From assembly GCF_900114845.1 (NCBI RefSeq), contig NZ_FOUK01000003.1, positions 558,001-622,000 of the forward strand: a DNA stretch of 64,000 bases, written 5' to 3'. Origin of the DNA: Pimelobacter simplex (GTDB taxonomy: Bacteria > Actinomycetota > Actinomycetes > Propionibacteriales > Nocardioidaceae). This document shows positions 1 through 8,600 of this stretch, in pieces (position 1 is the stretch's first letter; every line of letters starts with the position of its first letter). Below the pieces are notes generated by a model. It saw only the letters and a program-made list of their open reading frames with translations, did no database searches and had not been told where the DNA came from. Position numbers and translations under genes: made by a program.

Positions 1-3
1 CGC

Positions 4-975
4 ATGAGACCGCTCCTCCGCGCCACCACGGCCGGCACCGCCGCCGCCACCGCCGTCCTGGTGCTCGCCTCGGGGTGCACGGTGCTCGGCGGCTCCGGCG
101 ACGACCTCGCCGCCGGCGAGGTGGTCCGGGCGACGACCGACGCCCCGGCGCCCGGCAGCGACGCGGCCGCCCGCGGCTGGACGGTCGACCTCCAGCTGCC
201 CGACGGCCGCCTCACGGCGCGGATCGCCCCGCTGCCCGACGCCGGCACCGCCGCCACCGACGACGTCACCCCCGACGACGGCACCACGCTCGTCGCCGTC
301 TCGTGGGCCACCGAGGCCGGGACCGGCGTCCCTGCGCCCGTGCAGACGTCGGTGCTCGACCCCCGGGTGCCCGACGAGCTCGCGCTCGTCGCCGGCGACC
401 GCCGGATCCCGCTCGAGGTCGACGGCCTGAGCCGGACCGAGGGCTTCGTCTACGTCGCCCTCGCCGAGCCCGGCGACTGGGCGTTCGAGGTCGTGTTCGA
501 CGGCGTCGCCCAGTCGGTCACCGAGGGCGCGACCGCCCCCCACGTCGATGCCGCCGCCCAGCCGCTCTACGCGCCCGCGGCCTCCGAGGCGACCGACTAC
601 ACCAGCTGTCTCTCCGCGGTGACGCCCGCGTCGTTCACCCGCACCGGCGGCAGCGCCTTCTGCCGCGCGCGGACGGCGAGCTGGCCCTGGGTCGCCGGCC
701 AGGGCTGGTCCGCGGGCGGCCCGTGGCACGTCGTCCAGCTCGAGACCACGCTGCAGCCCGCGGCCGGCACCGCCGTCGTCGGTGCCGAGGTGAGCGCGAC
801 ACTCGACGGCGCCGCGCCCGTCGCGACGAGCGACGACGACCGGAGCGGCTCGCCCGGGGCGACGTCGTCCACCCTCGTCTTCGCCCCCGGCGGCACCCGG
901 TTCGAGGTCCGCCGCACCAGCACGGTCGGGGGCGACCCGGTCACGCTGACCGGGTCGCTCCCCCTCACCCGCTGA
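4..975 (+). CDS. Predicted secreted lipoprotein of unknown function
   Basis: 323-residue protein with a lipoprotein signal peptide: basic N-terminus, an Ala/Val-rich hydrophobic stretch, and a lipobox LASGC with the modified Cys near residue 25. The mature part is acidic, Ala/Asp/Thr-rich and has no motif I recognise, but two Cys around residues 200-220 could form a disulfide. It should be anchored on the outer face of the membrane. The stop lies 3 bases from the convergent stop of the type VII-like gene, so the two share a compact 3' boundary. The start is the first ATG, at the window edge; its promoter lies outside. Confidence 0.75.
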   Translation: MRPLLRATTAGTAAATAVLVLASGCTVLGGSGDDLAAGEVVRATTDAPAPGSDAAARGWTVDLQLPDGRLTARIAPLPDAGTAATDDVTPDDGTTLVAVSWATEAGTGVPAPVQTSVLDPRVPDELALVAGDRRIPLEVDGLSRTEGFVYVALAEPGDWAFEVVFDGVAQSVTEGATAPHVDAAAQPLYAPAASEATDYTSCLSAVTPASFTRTGGSAFCRARTASWPWVAGQGWSAGGPWHVVQLETTLQPAAGTAVVGAEVSATLDGAAPVATSDDDRSGSPGATSSTLVFAPGGTRFEVRRTSTVGGDPVTLTGSLPLTR

Positions 976-978
976 GGC

Positions 979-1830
979 TCAGGCCTTCTGCCAGGGCCCG
1001 TTGAGGTTGGGCAGGTCGACGCCCGTGAAGTCGGGCCACTTGTCGCCCTCGAAGCCGCGCTGGCCGAGCTTGGCCTGGATGGCGTCCCAGTCGCCGGCGT
1101 TGCCGACGTTGAGCGTGATCCAGTAGTCGACGGCCTCCTTGACGATCGAGGCCGCCTGCGACCCGGCCGTCACGATGATCTGCACGACGACGCCCGCGCC
1201 GCCGGTGAACCAGTTGCCGACGTCGCCGAGCTCGCCGGCCTTGCCGAGGATGGCCGCGGCCAGGTCGACCAGGTTCTTGAGCTGCGCGTTCCAGTGCTTG
1301 AGCAGGTTGACCTGGTGGTCGTCGAGCAGGTCGGCGGCCTCGGCGAACGAGTCGGACATGCCCTGCACGGCCTTGAGCTGGAACGCCGACGTGTTCTCGT
1401 ACGCCGTGTAGGCGCGCCCGGTCCAGCTCTTGGCGAGGTAGCGGTTGGCCGCGTCGATGTCGATGCGGACCTGGCCGAGCTCCTCGACCGAGTCGCGGTA
1501 GCGGCTGGCGATGCTCGACATCCGCAGCGGGTCGCCGAGGATCGAGCCGATCGACTGCCGGATCGTCTCGGACGCCGTCTCCCACGCCTCGCTGATGTTG
1601 TCGATCGCGTCGTTGAACCGGTCCTCGAGCTCGTTGCCGATCAGTCCGCCGACGATCGCGCCGGGGATGCCGGCGGTCAGGAAGCCGCCGAGGATGCCGC
1701 CCTCGGTGAGGTGGTCGTTGATGAAGTTCGCCGACTTCTCGATGAACTGGCCGATGGCCTTGTTGACGTCCTCGATGGCGTCGTTGACCTGGGTGAGGAA
1801 GACCTGCGGGTCCTTGTCTGCTTCAGTCAT
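979..1830 (-). CDS. WXG100/ESX-like protein with Gly-rich hydrophobic segment
   Basis: 283 residues. Around residues 43-66 there is a Gly/Ala/Ile-rich segment (GGFLTAGIPGAIVGGLIG) resembling a glycine-zipper membrane stretch. The middle is helical and Ala-rich with a W-T-G turn (SWTGRAYTAYEN), recalling WXG100-type secreted proteins and the helical N-domains of type VII effectors. A second hydrophobic stretch lies near residues 195-225. Its start overlaps the stop of the upstream 144-residue gene by ATGA, so translation is probably coupled. No ESX ATPase or EccD/EccB gene is visible in the window. Family assignment is inference from composition and neighbours. Confidence 0.65.
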   Translation of the reverse strand: MTEADKDPQVFLTQVNDAIEDVNKAIGQFIEKSANFINDHLTEGGILGGFLTAGIPGAIVGGLIGNELEDRFNDAIDNISEAWETASETIRQSIGSILGDPLRMSSIASRYRDSVEELGQVRIDIDAANRYLAKSWTGRAYTAYENTSAFQLKAVQGMSDSFAEAADLLDDHQVNLLKHWNAQLKNLVDLAAAILGKAGELGDVGNWFTGGAGVVVQIIVTAGSQAASIVKEAVDYWITLNVGNAGDWDAIQAKLGQRGFEGDKWPDFTGVDLPNLNGPWQKA

Positions 1831-2261
1831 TCGCCTGCCCGCTCCTTCAGCTTGCGAAAGTTCTCACCCTGGGTGGTGTCGGTGCCGCTGAGGTCGTTCG
1901 CGGTCTCGACCAGGCCGTTGGCCAGCGTCTGGGTGATCCAGTGGCCGTCGGCAGCGCCGTTGACGAGCACCTCGTTGATCGTCTGGTGCAGGCGGCCGGC
2001 GGTGTAGAGCGTGTCCTGCATGCCGAAGAGCCCGGGATAGCCCCAGCCCTCGGAGGCATAGCCCCACACCTTCTGCAGGGCCGCGGACAGCCCGTCCCAG
2101 GCCACCGACGCGGTGACCAGGTCCTGGATCTCGGCCGAGAACTCGCCGTTCGGGCCGCCCGGGGGGTGCGGCTCGCCGTAGCCCGGAGGATCGTCCGGCG
2201 GGTTCCACTGCGGCGGGACGAACGGCCCGTAGACCGGGCTCGGGTTGGGGGTCGTGCTCAT
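1827..2261 (-). CDS. Small type VII-secretion-like helical protein
   Basis: 144 residues; the N-terminus is Pro/Gly-rich (PNPSPVYGPFVPPQWNPPDD) and probably disordered. It is followed by a helical segment with spaced Trp/Gly (VAWDGLSAALQKVWGYASEGW) suggestive of WXG-like helical hairpins. The ATG at 2261 is chosen because it overlaps the stop of the upstream gene by four bases (ATGA) and because upstream codons translate to Arg/Ala-rich shadow sequence. It is the middle gene of a three-gene overlapping unit. Function unknown; partner or substrate of a type VII-like system is inference. Confidence 0.65.
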   Translation of the reverse strand: MSTTPNPSPVYGPFVPPQWNPPDDPPGYGEPHPPGGPNGEFSAEIQDLVTASVAWDGLSAALQKVWGYASEGWGYPGLFGMQDTLYTAGRLHQTINEVLVNGAADGHWITQTLANGLVETANDLSGTDTTQGENFRKLKERAGE

Positions 2262-2851
2262 CGCCGGCCTCCTTCCTGGGCGTCGGTGAACGCCTCGTTG
2301 AGAGCGTGGCGGAGCAGGTCCGCCGGGGCGGTCGCGAGGAACTGCGCGTCGGCCTCGAGCCGGCGCAGGCCGTCGACGTAGCCGAGCTCGATGCGCAGCT
2401 CGCCGTCGCGCGAGGTGCCGGTGACGGTCCGGTCGAGCCGGTCGTCGCGCCACGCGGAGCGCGGCTGCACCGGCCCGTCCGGCGCGACCAGCGGCGCCGC
2501 ACGGTAGTACGGCGGCGGGACGAGCCGGCGCCGTCCCTCGACCAGCTCGCGGCCCCGCTCGAGGTCGGCCGGGCTCAGCCGGCGCCGCTCGGCGTTGCGG
2601 GCCAGGTGTCCGAGGACCGCGCCCCCGATCGCGCGCTCGAGCGCGCCGCGCAGGCCGGCCGCGTCGCGCAGCTCGGGCGCGACCGCGGTCAGCGCACCCA
2701 CCCGCACGGGCCATCCCGTCGCGTCGACCTCGACCTCCAGGCCGGTGTGCTCGTCACGGCCACCGGTCGTCTCCTCCGATGCGAACCACTGCGGACCCCG
2801 GATCTCGCGCTGCAGCGCGGCCCGGTCGCCGTACGTCGCGGACAAGTTCAT
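2258..2851 (-). CDS. YbaB/EbfC-like protein, first gene of the type VII-like trio
   Basis: 197 residues from the ATG at 2851 (MNLSATYGDR). Two similar halves are visible, each a G-x-VD/GELRIELG-type strand pair followed by a helix rich in L, A and R: residues ~35-85, and ~145-195 ending LLRHALNEAFTDAQEG. This pattern resembles the YbaB/EbfC nucleoid-associated fold that often sits beside ESX-like genes in actinobacteria. It overlaps the next gene by ATGA. The 235-bp gap to the divergent MFS gene should contain both promoters. Codons upstream of 2851 give a Ser/Arg/Thr-rich unlikely extension, so the long start was rejected. Confidence 0.6.
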   Translation of the reverse strand: MNLSATYGDRAALQREIRGPQWFASEETTGGRDEHTGLEVEVDATGWPVRVGALTAVAPELRDAAGLRGALERAIGGAVLGHLARNAERRRLSPADLERGRELVEGRRRLVPPPYYRAAPLVAPDGPVQPRSAWRDDRLDRTVTGTSRDGELRIELGYVDGLRRLEADAQFLATAPADLLRHALNEAFTDAQEGGRR

Positions 2852-3086
2852 CGCTACCCCGTTGCTGGCTGGGCACTCGGAGCGGGCTGCCCCGAGCATC
2901 GCCCCCAGCCTTCCTCGGTCGTCGCCGATCGAATCCTCGGTTCGGCACCCAAACTGGGCCGATCGGCACGCACCCGGGCCACGGGCCGTGTCGTCCGCCA
3001 CAACCGGGCCTTTTCGGGACCGGCAGATTTCCTCCGCTCGCGACCAGAACCGTAATGTTTTCGGTTGTGAAGTACTCGGTCCACGC

Positions 3087-4475
3087 ATGATCTCGTTGAA
3101 CTCGTTCTGGGCCGCACTTCCTCGTGAGGGACGCTGGCTGCTGTCCACCGTCGCGATCTCCACCCTCGGTCGCGGACTGGTGCTGCCGTTCACGCTCATC
3201 TACCTCCACGAGGTGCGCGGCTTCGACCTCGGCGTCGCCGGCGGCCTGATGGCGCTCATCGCCGCGGTCGCCTTCGTGGTGACCGGTCCGAGCGGCGCCC
3301 TCACCGACCGGTACGGCGCCCGCGTGGTCATGCTCGGCGGCCAGGTCTGCATGGTGGCGGGCACCGCGCTCCTCGCGTTCGCGACGACGCCGAGCGCCGC
3401 CGCGGTCGCGCTCACGCTGATCGGCATCAACTTCGGCGCCGCCTGGCCTGCCTTCAACTCGCTCATCGCGAGCGTGGTCGAGGGCGAGGTGCGCCAGCAG
3501 TACTTCGGCGTGAACTTCGCGCTCACCAACCTCGGCCTGGGCGTGGGCGGCGTCGTCGGCGGCCTCTTCGCCGACGTGGCCCGGCCCGAGACCTTCACCG
3601 CCATCTACCTCGCGGACGCGGTCGCCGGGCTGCTCCCGCTCGCTCTCTTCCTCGGCCCGCTGCGCCACCTGCACGGCCGGGCCCCGCGTCCGCCGCGCGG
3701 CCTGGCCGGGCCGGCGGCGCCGAGCTACCGCGCCATCCTGCGCAGCCCGGCCGTGCGCTGGCTGACCCTGCTCACCTTCGTCGCCACGTTCATCGGCTAC
3801 GGCCAGTTCGAGGCCGGCCTGCCCGGCTACGCGCGGCAGACCGCCGAGCTCTCGACCGGCGTCATCGGCGCCGCCTTCGCCGTCAACACGTTCGTCATCG
3901 TGGGTCTGCAGTTCGGCGTGATGCGCCGCATCCGCGGCCGCCGCCGGACCCGGGTCCTCGTCGGCATGGCCGGCCTGTGGGCGATCGCCTGGCTCCTGGT
4001 CGGCCTCGGCGGCATCGCGCCGGGCGGGCTCGTCGCCGCGATCGGCCTGCTCGGCTTCGGCCTCATGTTCGGCATCGGCGAGACGCTGCTCCAGCCGACC
4101 GTCCCCGCGATCACCAACGACCTCGCCGAGGACCACCTCCGCGGGCGGGCCAACGCCATCAACGCGGGTGCGGTCCAGGCCGGCACCGTCGCCGGGCCCG
4201 TCGTCGCCGGACTGCTTCTCCAGCACGGCCAGGGCACGCTGCTCATCGTCCTCATGCTCGCCGGGTGCGCGGCGATCGTCGTCCTGGCCCGGGTGCTCGA
4301 GCAGCACCTGCCGGACGCCGCCAACGGCCGGCTCCCCGCGCCGGCTCAGGCTCAGGCTGCCGCGCGGGCGAACCAGAGCGTCCGGTGCGACCAGTCCCCC
4401 GGCCCCCGCCGGACGCCGGAGCACACCACGATGACCACCTCGGGCGAGCCGTCCACGGCGTCCCACCCGGGATAG
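3087..4475 (+). CDS. MFS transporter
   Basis: 462-residue polytopic membrane protein starting MISLNSFWAALPREGRW. Twelve hydrophobic segments are apparent. The MFS signature loop between TM2 and TM3 is present (GALTDRYGARVVMLGGQ, ~residues 70-90). The central cytoplasmic loop (HGRAPRPPRGLAGP) separates the two six-helix halves. The drug/solute specificity cannot be read. The last ~40 codons (from about 4352) are antisense to the 3' end of the sortase gene and look like read-through tail rather than conserved MFS sequence. The start is preceded by a relatively A/T-rich stretch that may hold the promoter. Confidence 0.85.
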   Translation: MISLNSFWAALPREGRWLLSTVAISTLGRGLVLPFTLIYLHEVRGFDLGVAGGLMALIAAVAFVVTGPSGALTDRYGARVVMLGGQVCMVAGTALLAFATTPSAAAVALTLIGINFGAAWPAFNSLIASVVEGEVRQQYFGVNFALTNLGLGVGGVVGGLFADVARPETFTAIYLADAVAGLLPLALFLGPLRHLHGRAPRPPRGLAGPAAPSYRAILRSPAVRWLTLLTFVATFIGYGQFEAGLPGYARQTAELSTGVIGAAFAVNTFVIVGLQFGVMRRIRGRRRTRVLVGMAGLWAIAWLLVGLGGIAPGGLVAAIGLLGFGLMFGIGETLLQPTVPAITNDLAEDHLRGRANAINAGAVQAGTVAGPVVAGLLLQHGQGTLLIVLMLAGCAAIVVLARVLEQHLPDAANGRLPAPAQAQAAARANQSVRCDQSPGPRRTPEHTTMTTSGEPSTASHPG

Positions 4476-5002
4476 CCGTCCTCGACCCGCACCTCGGTGC
4501 GCTCGGTCACGCGGTAGCAGGCGAGCTTCCCGCCGGCGCCGCGGAGCACGATCCGCCCGCCCTTGCGCAGGCCGTCGAGCAGCCGGTTGCCCAGCGCGGT
4601 GCCGTTCGGCCAGGTGTGGGCGTTGAGCAGCACGTGGCCCTGCCGGCTGCCGGGCTCGACCCCACCGAGGTCCCACGCGACGACGTCCTTGTCGGCGACC
4701 GGCGGGACGCCGGGCACCCCCTGCGCGTCGCGCGGGAACCCCCGGACGGCCGCCTGCCGCACCACACCGGGGATGCTCAGCGCCGTCGGGACGAACCCGC
4801 GGCGAGCCGGGGTCGCACAGGGGTCGCGCGGCGGCGTCGGGCTGGGCGCCGGAGTGGCGGCGGGCAGGGGCAGCGCGCCCGGTGGCGCGGGCGGGGGTGC
4901 CGGCACCGTGCGATCGCCCAGCAGGAACCACGCGAGCACGGCCCCGAGGACGAGCACCACCGCTCCCGCGACCACCGCCTGCCGGCGTTCCGTCCCCCGC
5001 AC
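4352..5002 (-). CDS. Class F-type sortase (C60 family transpeptidase)
   Basis: 216 residues from GTG 5002; an in-frame ATG at 5041 is an alternative. It has a short cytoplasmic N-terminus, one TM anchor (VVAGAVVLVLGAVLAWFLLG), a Pro-rich extracellular linker, then a sortase beta-barrel. Catalytic residues are visible: His129 in LNAHTWPNG, Cys194 in VIVVCSG, and Arg207 in WSHRTLWFA. Class F enzymes are typical of actinobacteria and attach proteins to the cell wall at LPxTG-like sites. No LPxTG substrate is evident nearby; the two giant secreted proteins lack one. The 3' end overlaps the convergent MFS gene by 124 bp, including the codons for Cys194 and Arg207. Confidence 0.85.
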   Translation of the reverse strand: MRGTERRQAVVAGAVVLVLGAVLAWFLLGDRTVPAPPPAPPGALPLPAATPAPSPTPPRDPCATPARRGFVPTALSIPGVVRQAAVRGFPRDAQGVPGVPPVADKDVVAWDLGGVEPGSRQGHVLLNAHTWPNGTALGNRLLDGLRKGGRIVLRGAGGKLACYRVTERTEVRVEDGYPGWDAVDGSPEVVIVVCSGVRRGPGDWSHRTLWFARAAA

Positions 5003-5004
5003 GC

Positions 5005-5589
5005 CACCATTGTGCGGGAGCCGACGCCCGGCTGACCCCACCGGGAGCCCGGCAGGCCGGCCTGCTGGGACGCCGGCTCGCCGGGTTGCCCCTCAGCTCG
5101 GTCGCGCACGGCCCGCTGCCGAGGACGACCGCGAGAGCAGCACTGGTGGCGGCCGAGCTCGGCGCCGGCGTGCCCCTGACCGAGCTGGACGCCGCCGGCG
5201 ACTACGTCCCCCACGTTCCGTCGCTCCAGGAGATCCATGCCGACCACCGCGCCGGGGTGACCGCGTTCCTGGCCGGCGTGTCGGCCGAGGAGCAGGCCCG
5301 GGGAGCCGAGCTCGCCGCGGAGGCGATCCGGCGGTGGACCGGTGCCGAGGCCGGAGAGAACGACAGCCACCACCTCGTCGTGACCCACGCCTTCACCATC
5401 GGGTGGCTCGTCCGGCATGCGTGCGCGGCGCCACCCTGGCGGTGGCTGGGGCTCGACAGCGGGCACACCGCGCTGACGGTCCTGCGCTTCTCCGCGGACC
5501 GGGCGCCGGCCGTGGCGGTGTTCAACGACATGTCGCACCTGCCCGAGGAGCTGCGGTGGACGGGCTTCCCGGCGGGTCGGAGGGTGTGA
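5005..5589 (+). CDS. Histidine phosphatase family protein, N-terminus apparently damaged
   Basis: The body resembles the phosphoglycerate-mutase-like fold: ARLTPPGARQAGLLGRRLAG, the substrate-loop region, and the second catalytic His in HHLVVTHAFTIGW near the end, followed by GHTALTVLRF. What is missing is a normal N-terminal LVRHG strand with the phosphorylated His; the frame reads ARHHCAGAD instead. The neighbouring frame reads ATIVRE at 5003-5020, and a four-base gain after 5017 would restore ATIVRHGADARL. In-frame upstream codons overlap the divergent sortase 5' end and are Pro/Arg-rich shadow, so no convincing start exists. Either a recent 5' lesion, a sequencing indel, or an inactive paralogue; the exact 5' end given here is arbitrary. 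Confidence 0.5.
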   Translation, partial: HHCAGADARLTPPGARQAGLLGRRLAGLPLSSVAHGPLPRTTARAALVAAELGAGVPLTELDAAGDYVPHVPSLQEIHADHRAGVTAFLAGVSAEEQARGAELAAEAIRRWTGAEAGENDSHHLVVTHAFTIGWLVRHACAAPPWRWLGLDSGHTALTVLRFSADRAPAVAVFNDMSHLPEELRWTGFPAGRRV

Positions 5590-5629
5590 CCCGGGACCGA
5601 TGTCGGAGGTCTGCGGGAGGATGGTCCGC

Positions 5630-8600
5630 ATGGTGACCCCCGATCCGCTGGCGGCGTTCAGCGAGGCGACCCGCACGTGGTTCCGTGCGGCCTTCGCCGA
5701 GCCCACCGCCGCCCAGGCCGGCGCCTGGGACGCCATCGGCCGCGGTCACCACACGCTCGTCGTCGCACCGACCGGCTCCGGCAAGACGCTGAGCGCCTTC
5801 CTCGCGGGCATCGACCGGCTGCTCACCACGCCGCCGCCCGACGACAGGCTGCACCGCACGCGGGTGCTCTACGTGTCCCCGCTCAAGGCGCTGGCCGTCG
5901 ATGTCGAGCGCAACCTGCGCGCCCCACTCACCGGCATCCGGCAGACGGCCGAGCGCCTCGACCCCGGACGGCCGCTGCCCGAGGTCACCGTCGGCATCCG
6001 CTCCGGCGACACCCCTGCGGGCGACCGGCGCCGGCTCGCGACCCGGCCGCCCGACGTCCTCATCACGACGCCCGAGTCACTGTTCCTCATCCTCACCAGC
6101 CAGGCCCGCGAGACGCTGCGGGGCGTCGACACGGTCATCCTCGACGAGGTGCATGCCGTGGCCGGCACCAAGCGCGGGGCGCACCTCGCGCTCAGCCTCG
6201 AGCGGCTCGACGCGCTGCTCCCCCGGCCGGCCCAGCGGGTCGGGCTGTCCGCGACGGTGCGGCCGACCGAGGAGGTGGCGCGCTTCCTCGGCGGCAGCGC
6301 GCCGGTCGAGATCGTGGCGCCGCCCGCTCACAAGTCCTGGGACCTGCGGGTCGAGGTGCCGGTCGAGGACATGACCGAGCTCGGCCAGGTCGTCGAGGAC
6401 GACGACCCGACGGCGCCGCCGGCCAGGGCGAGCATCTGGCCCCACGTCGAGCAGCGGGTGGCCGAGCTCATCGGCGACCACCGCTCGACCATCGTGTTCA
6501 CCAACGGCCGGCGCACGGCCGAGCGGCTGACCGCCCGGCTCAACGAGATCGCCGCGGGCGTCTCCGCCGACGGCGTCGAGCCGCCCGCCCAGATCATGGC
6601 CCAGTCCGGCGCCGCCGCGGGCGCGGCGCCGGTGCTCGCGCGCACCCACCACGGCTCGGTCTCCAAGGAGCAGCGCGCCCAGGTCGAGGACGACCTCAAG
6701 GCCGGGCGGCTGCCGGCCGTCGTCGCGACGAGCAGCCTCGAGCTCGGCATCGACATGGGCGCGGTCGACCTGGTCCTCCAGATCGCCTCGCCGCCCAGCG
6801 TGGCCAGCGCCCTGCAGCGGGTCGGCCGCGCTGGCCACCAGGTCGGCGAGACCTCCCACGGCGTCTTCTTCCCCCAGCACCGCGGCGACCTCGCGCCGGC
6901 GGCGGTCGCCGTGGCGCGGATGCGCACCGGCGGCATCGAGCAGCTCCACGTCCCGGCCAACCCGCTCGACGTCCTCGCCCAGCAGGTCGTGGCGGTGACC
7001 GCCGTCGACGAGTGGGACGTCGACGAGCTCTACGCCGTGGTCCGCCGAAGCGCGCCCTACGCCCACCTGCCCCGCTCGGCCTACGACGCCGTCCTCGACC
7101 TGCTCGCCGGGCGCTACCCGTCCGACGAGTTCGCCGAGCTGCGTCCCCGGATCACCTGGGACCGGGTGACCGGCGTGATCAGCGGGCGCCCCGGTGCCCA
7201 GCGGCTGGCGGTCACCAGCGGCGGCACGATCCCCGACCGCGGTCTCTACGGAGTCTTCCTGGCCGGCGAGGGCACCAACCGCCGGGTCGGCGAGCTCGAC
7301 GAGGAGATGGTCTACGAGAGCCGGGTCGGCGACGTCTTCGCGCTCGGTGCGACGAGCTGGCGCATCGAGGACATCACCCACGACCGGGTCATCGTCACCC
7401 CCGCCCCCGGCGTGCCTGGCCGGCTGCCGTTCTGGAAGGGCGACACCGCGGGCCGGCCCACCGAGCTGGGCGAGGCGATCGGCGCCTTCACCCGCGAGCT
7501 CGGCGCGCTGCCCGAGGCCGACGCCACCGCCCGCGCCCGCGAGATCGGCCTCGACGACAACGCCGCCAGCAACCTGGTCGGCTACCTGCGCGAGCAGGTC
7601 GACGCCACCCGGCTGCTGCCCAGCGACCTCACCGTCCTGGTCGAGCGCTTCCGCGACGAGCTGGGCGACTGGCGGCTCGCGGTGCACTCGCCGTACGGCA
7701 CGGCGGTGCACTCCCCCTGGGCGCTGGCGATCAACGCGCGCCTGCGCGAGCGCTACGGCATCGACGGCCAGGCGCTCGCCTCCGACGACGGCATCGTCAT
7801 CCGCATCCCCGACACCGACGCCGAGCCGCCGGGCGCCGACCTGATCGTCTTCGAGCCCGACGAGATCGAGGAGATCGTCACCCGCGAGGTCGGCGGCTCC
7901 GCACTCTTCGCCGCCCGCTTCCGCGAGTGCGCGGCCCGCGCCCTGCTCCTGCCGCGGCGCGACCCGGGTCGCCGCTCGCCGCTGTGGCAGCAGCGCCAGC
8001 GCGCGGCCGCCCTGCTCGAGGTCGCCGTGCGCTACCCGTCGTTCCCCATCGTTCTCGAGACGGTCCGCGAGGTGCTCAACGACGTCTACGACCTGCCGGG
8101 CCTGGTCACCCTGCTGCGCCGCGTCGACCAGCGCGAGGTCGCGGTCACCGAGGTCGAGACCACCCAGCCCTCCCCCTACGCGCGCACGCTGATGTTCGGC
8201 TACGTCGCCCAGTTCGTCTACGAGGGCGACTCGCCGCTCGCCGAGCGCCGGGCCGCCGCGCTGACCCTCGACCAGGGCCTGCTCGCCGAGCTCCTCGGCC
8301 GCGCCGAGCTGCGTGAGCTGCTCGACCCCGACGTGCTCGCCGAGGTCGAGGCCGAGCTCCAGCGCACCGTCCCCGACCGGCGCGCCCGCGACGCCGAGGG
8401 GCTCACCGACCTGCTGCGCCTGCTCGGCCCGCTGACGCTCGACGAGGTGAGCCTCCGCGCCCGCGACGACGCCCCCGTCGCCGAGTGGCTGGCCGACCTC
8501 ACCGCGGCCCGTCGGGTGGTCGCCGTCCGGATGCCCTACGGCGACGCGTGGGCCGCCGTCGAGGACGTCGCCCGCCTGCGCGACGGGCTGGGCGTCCCCG

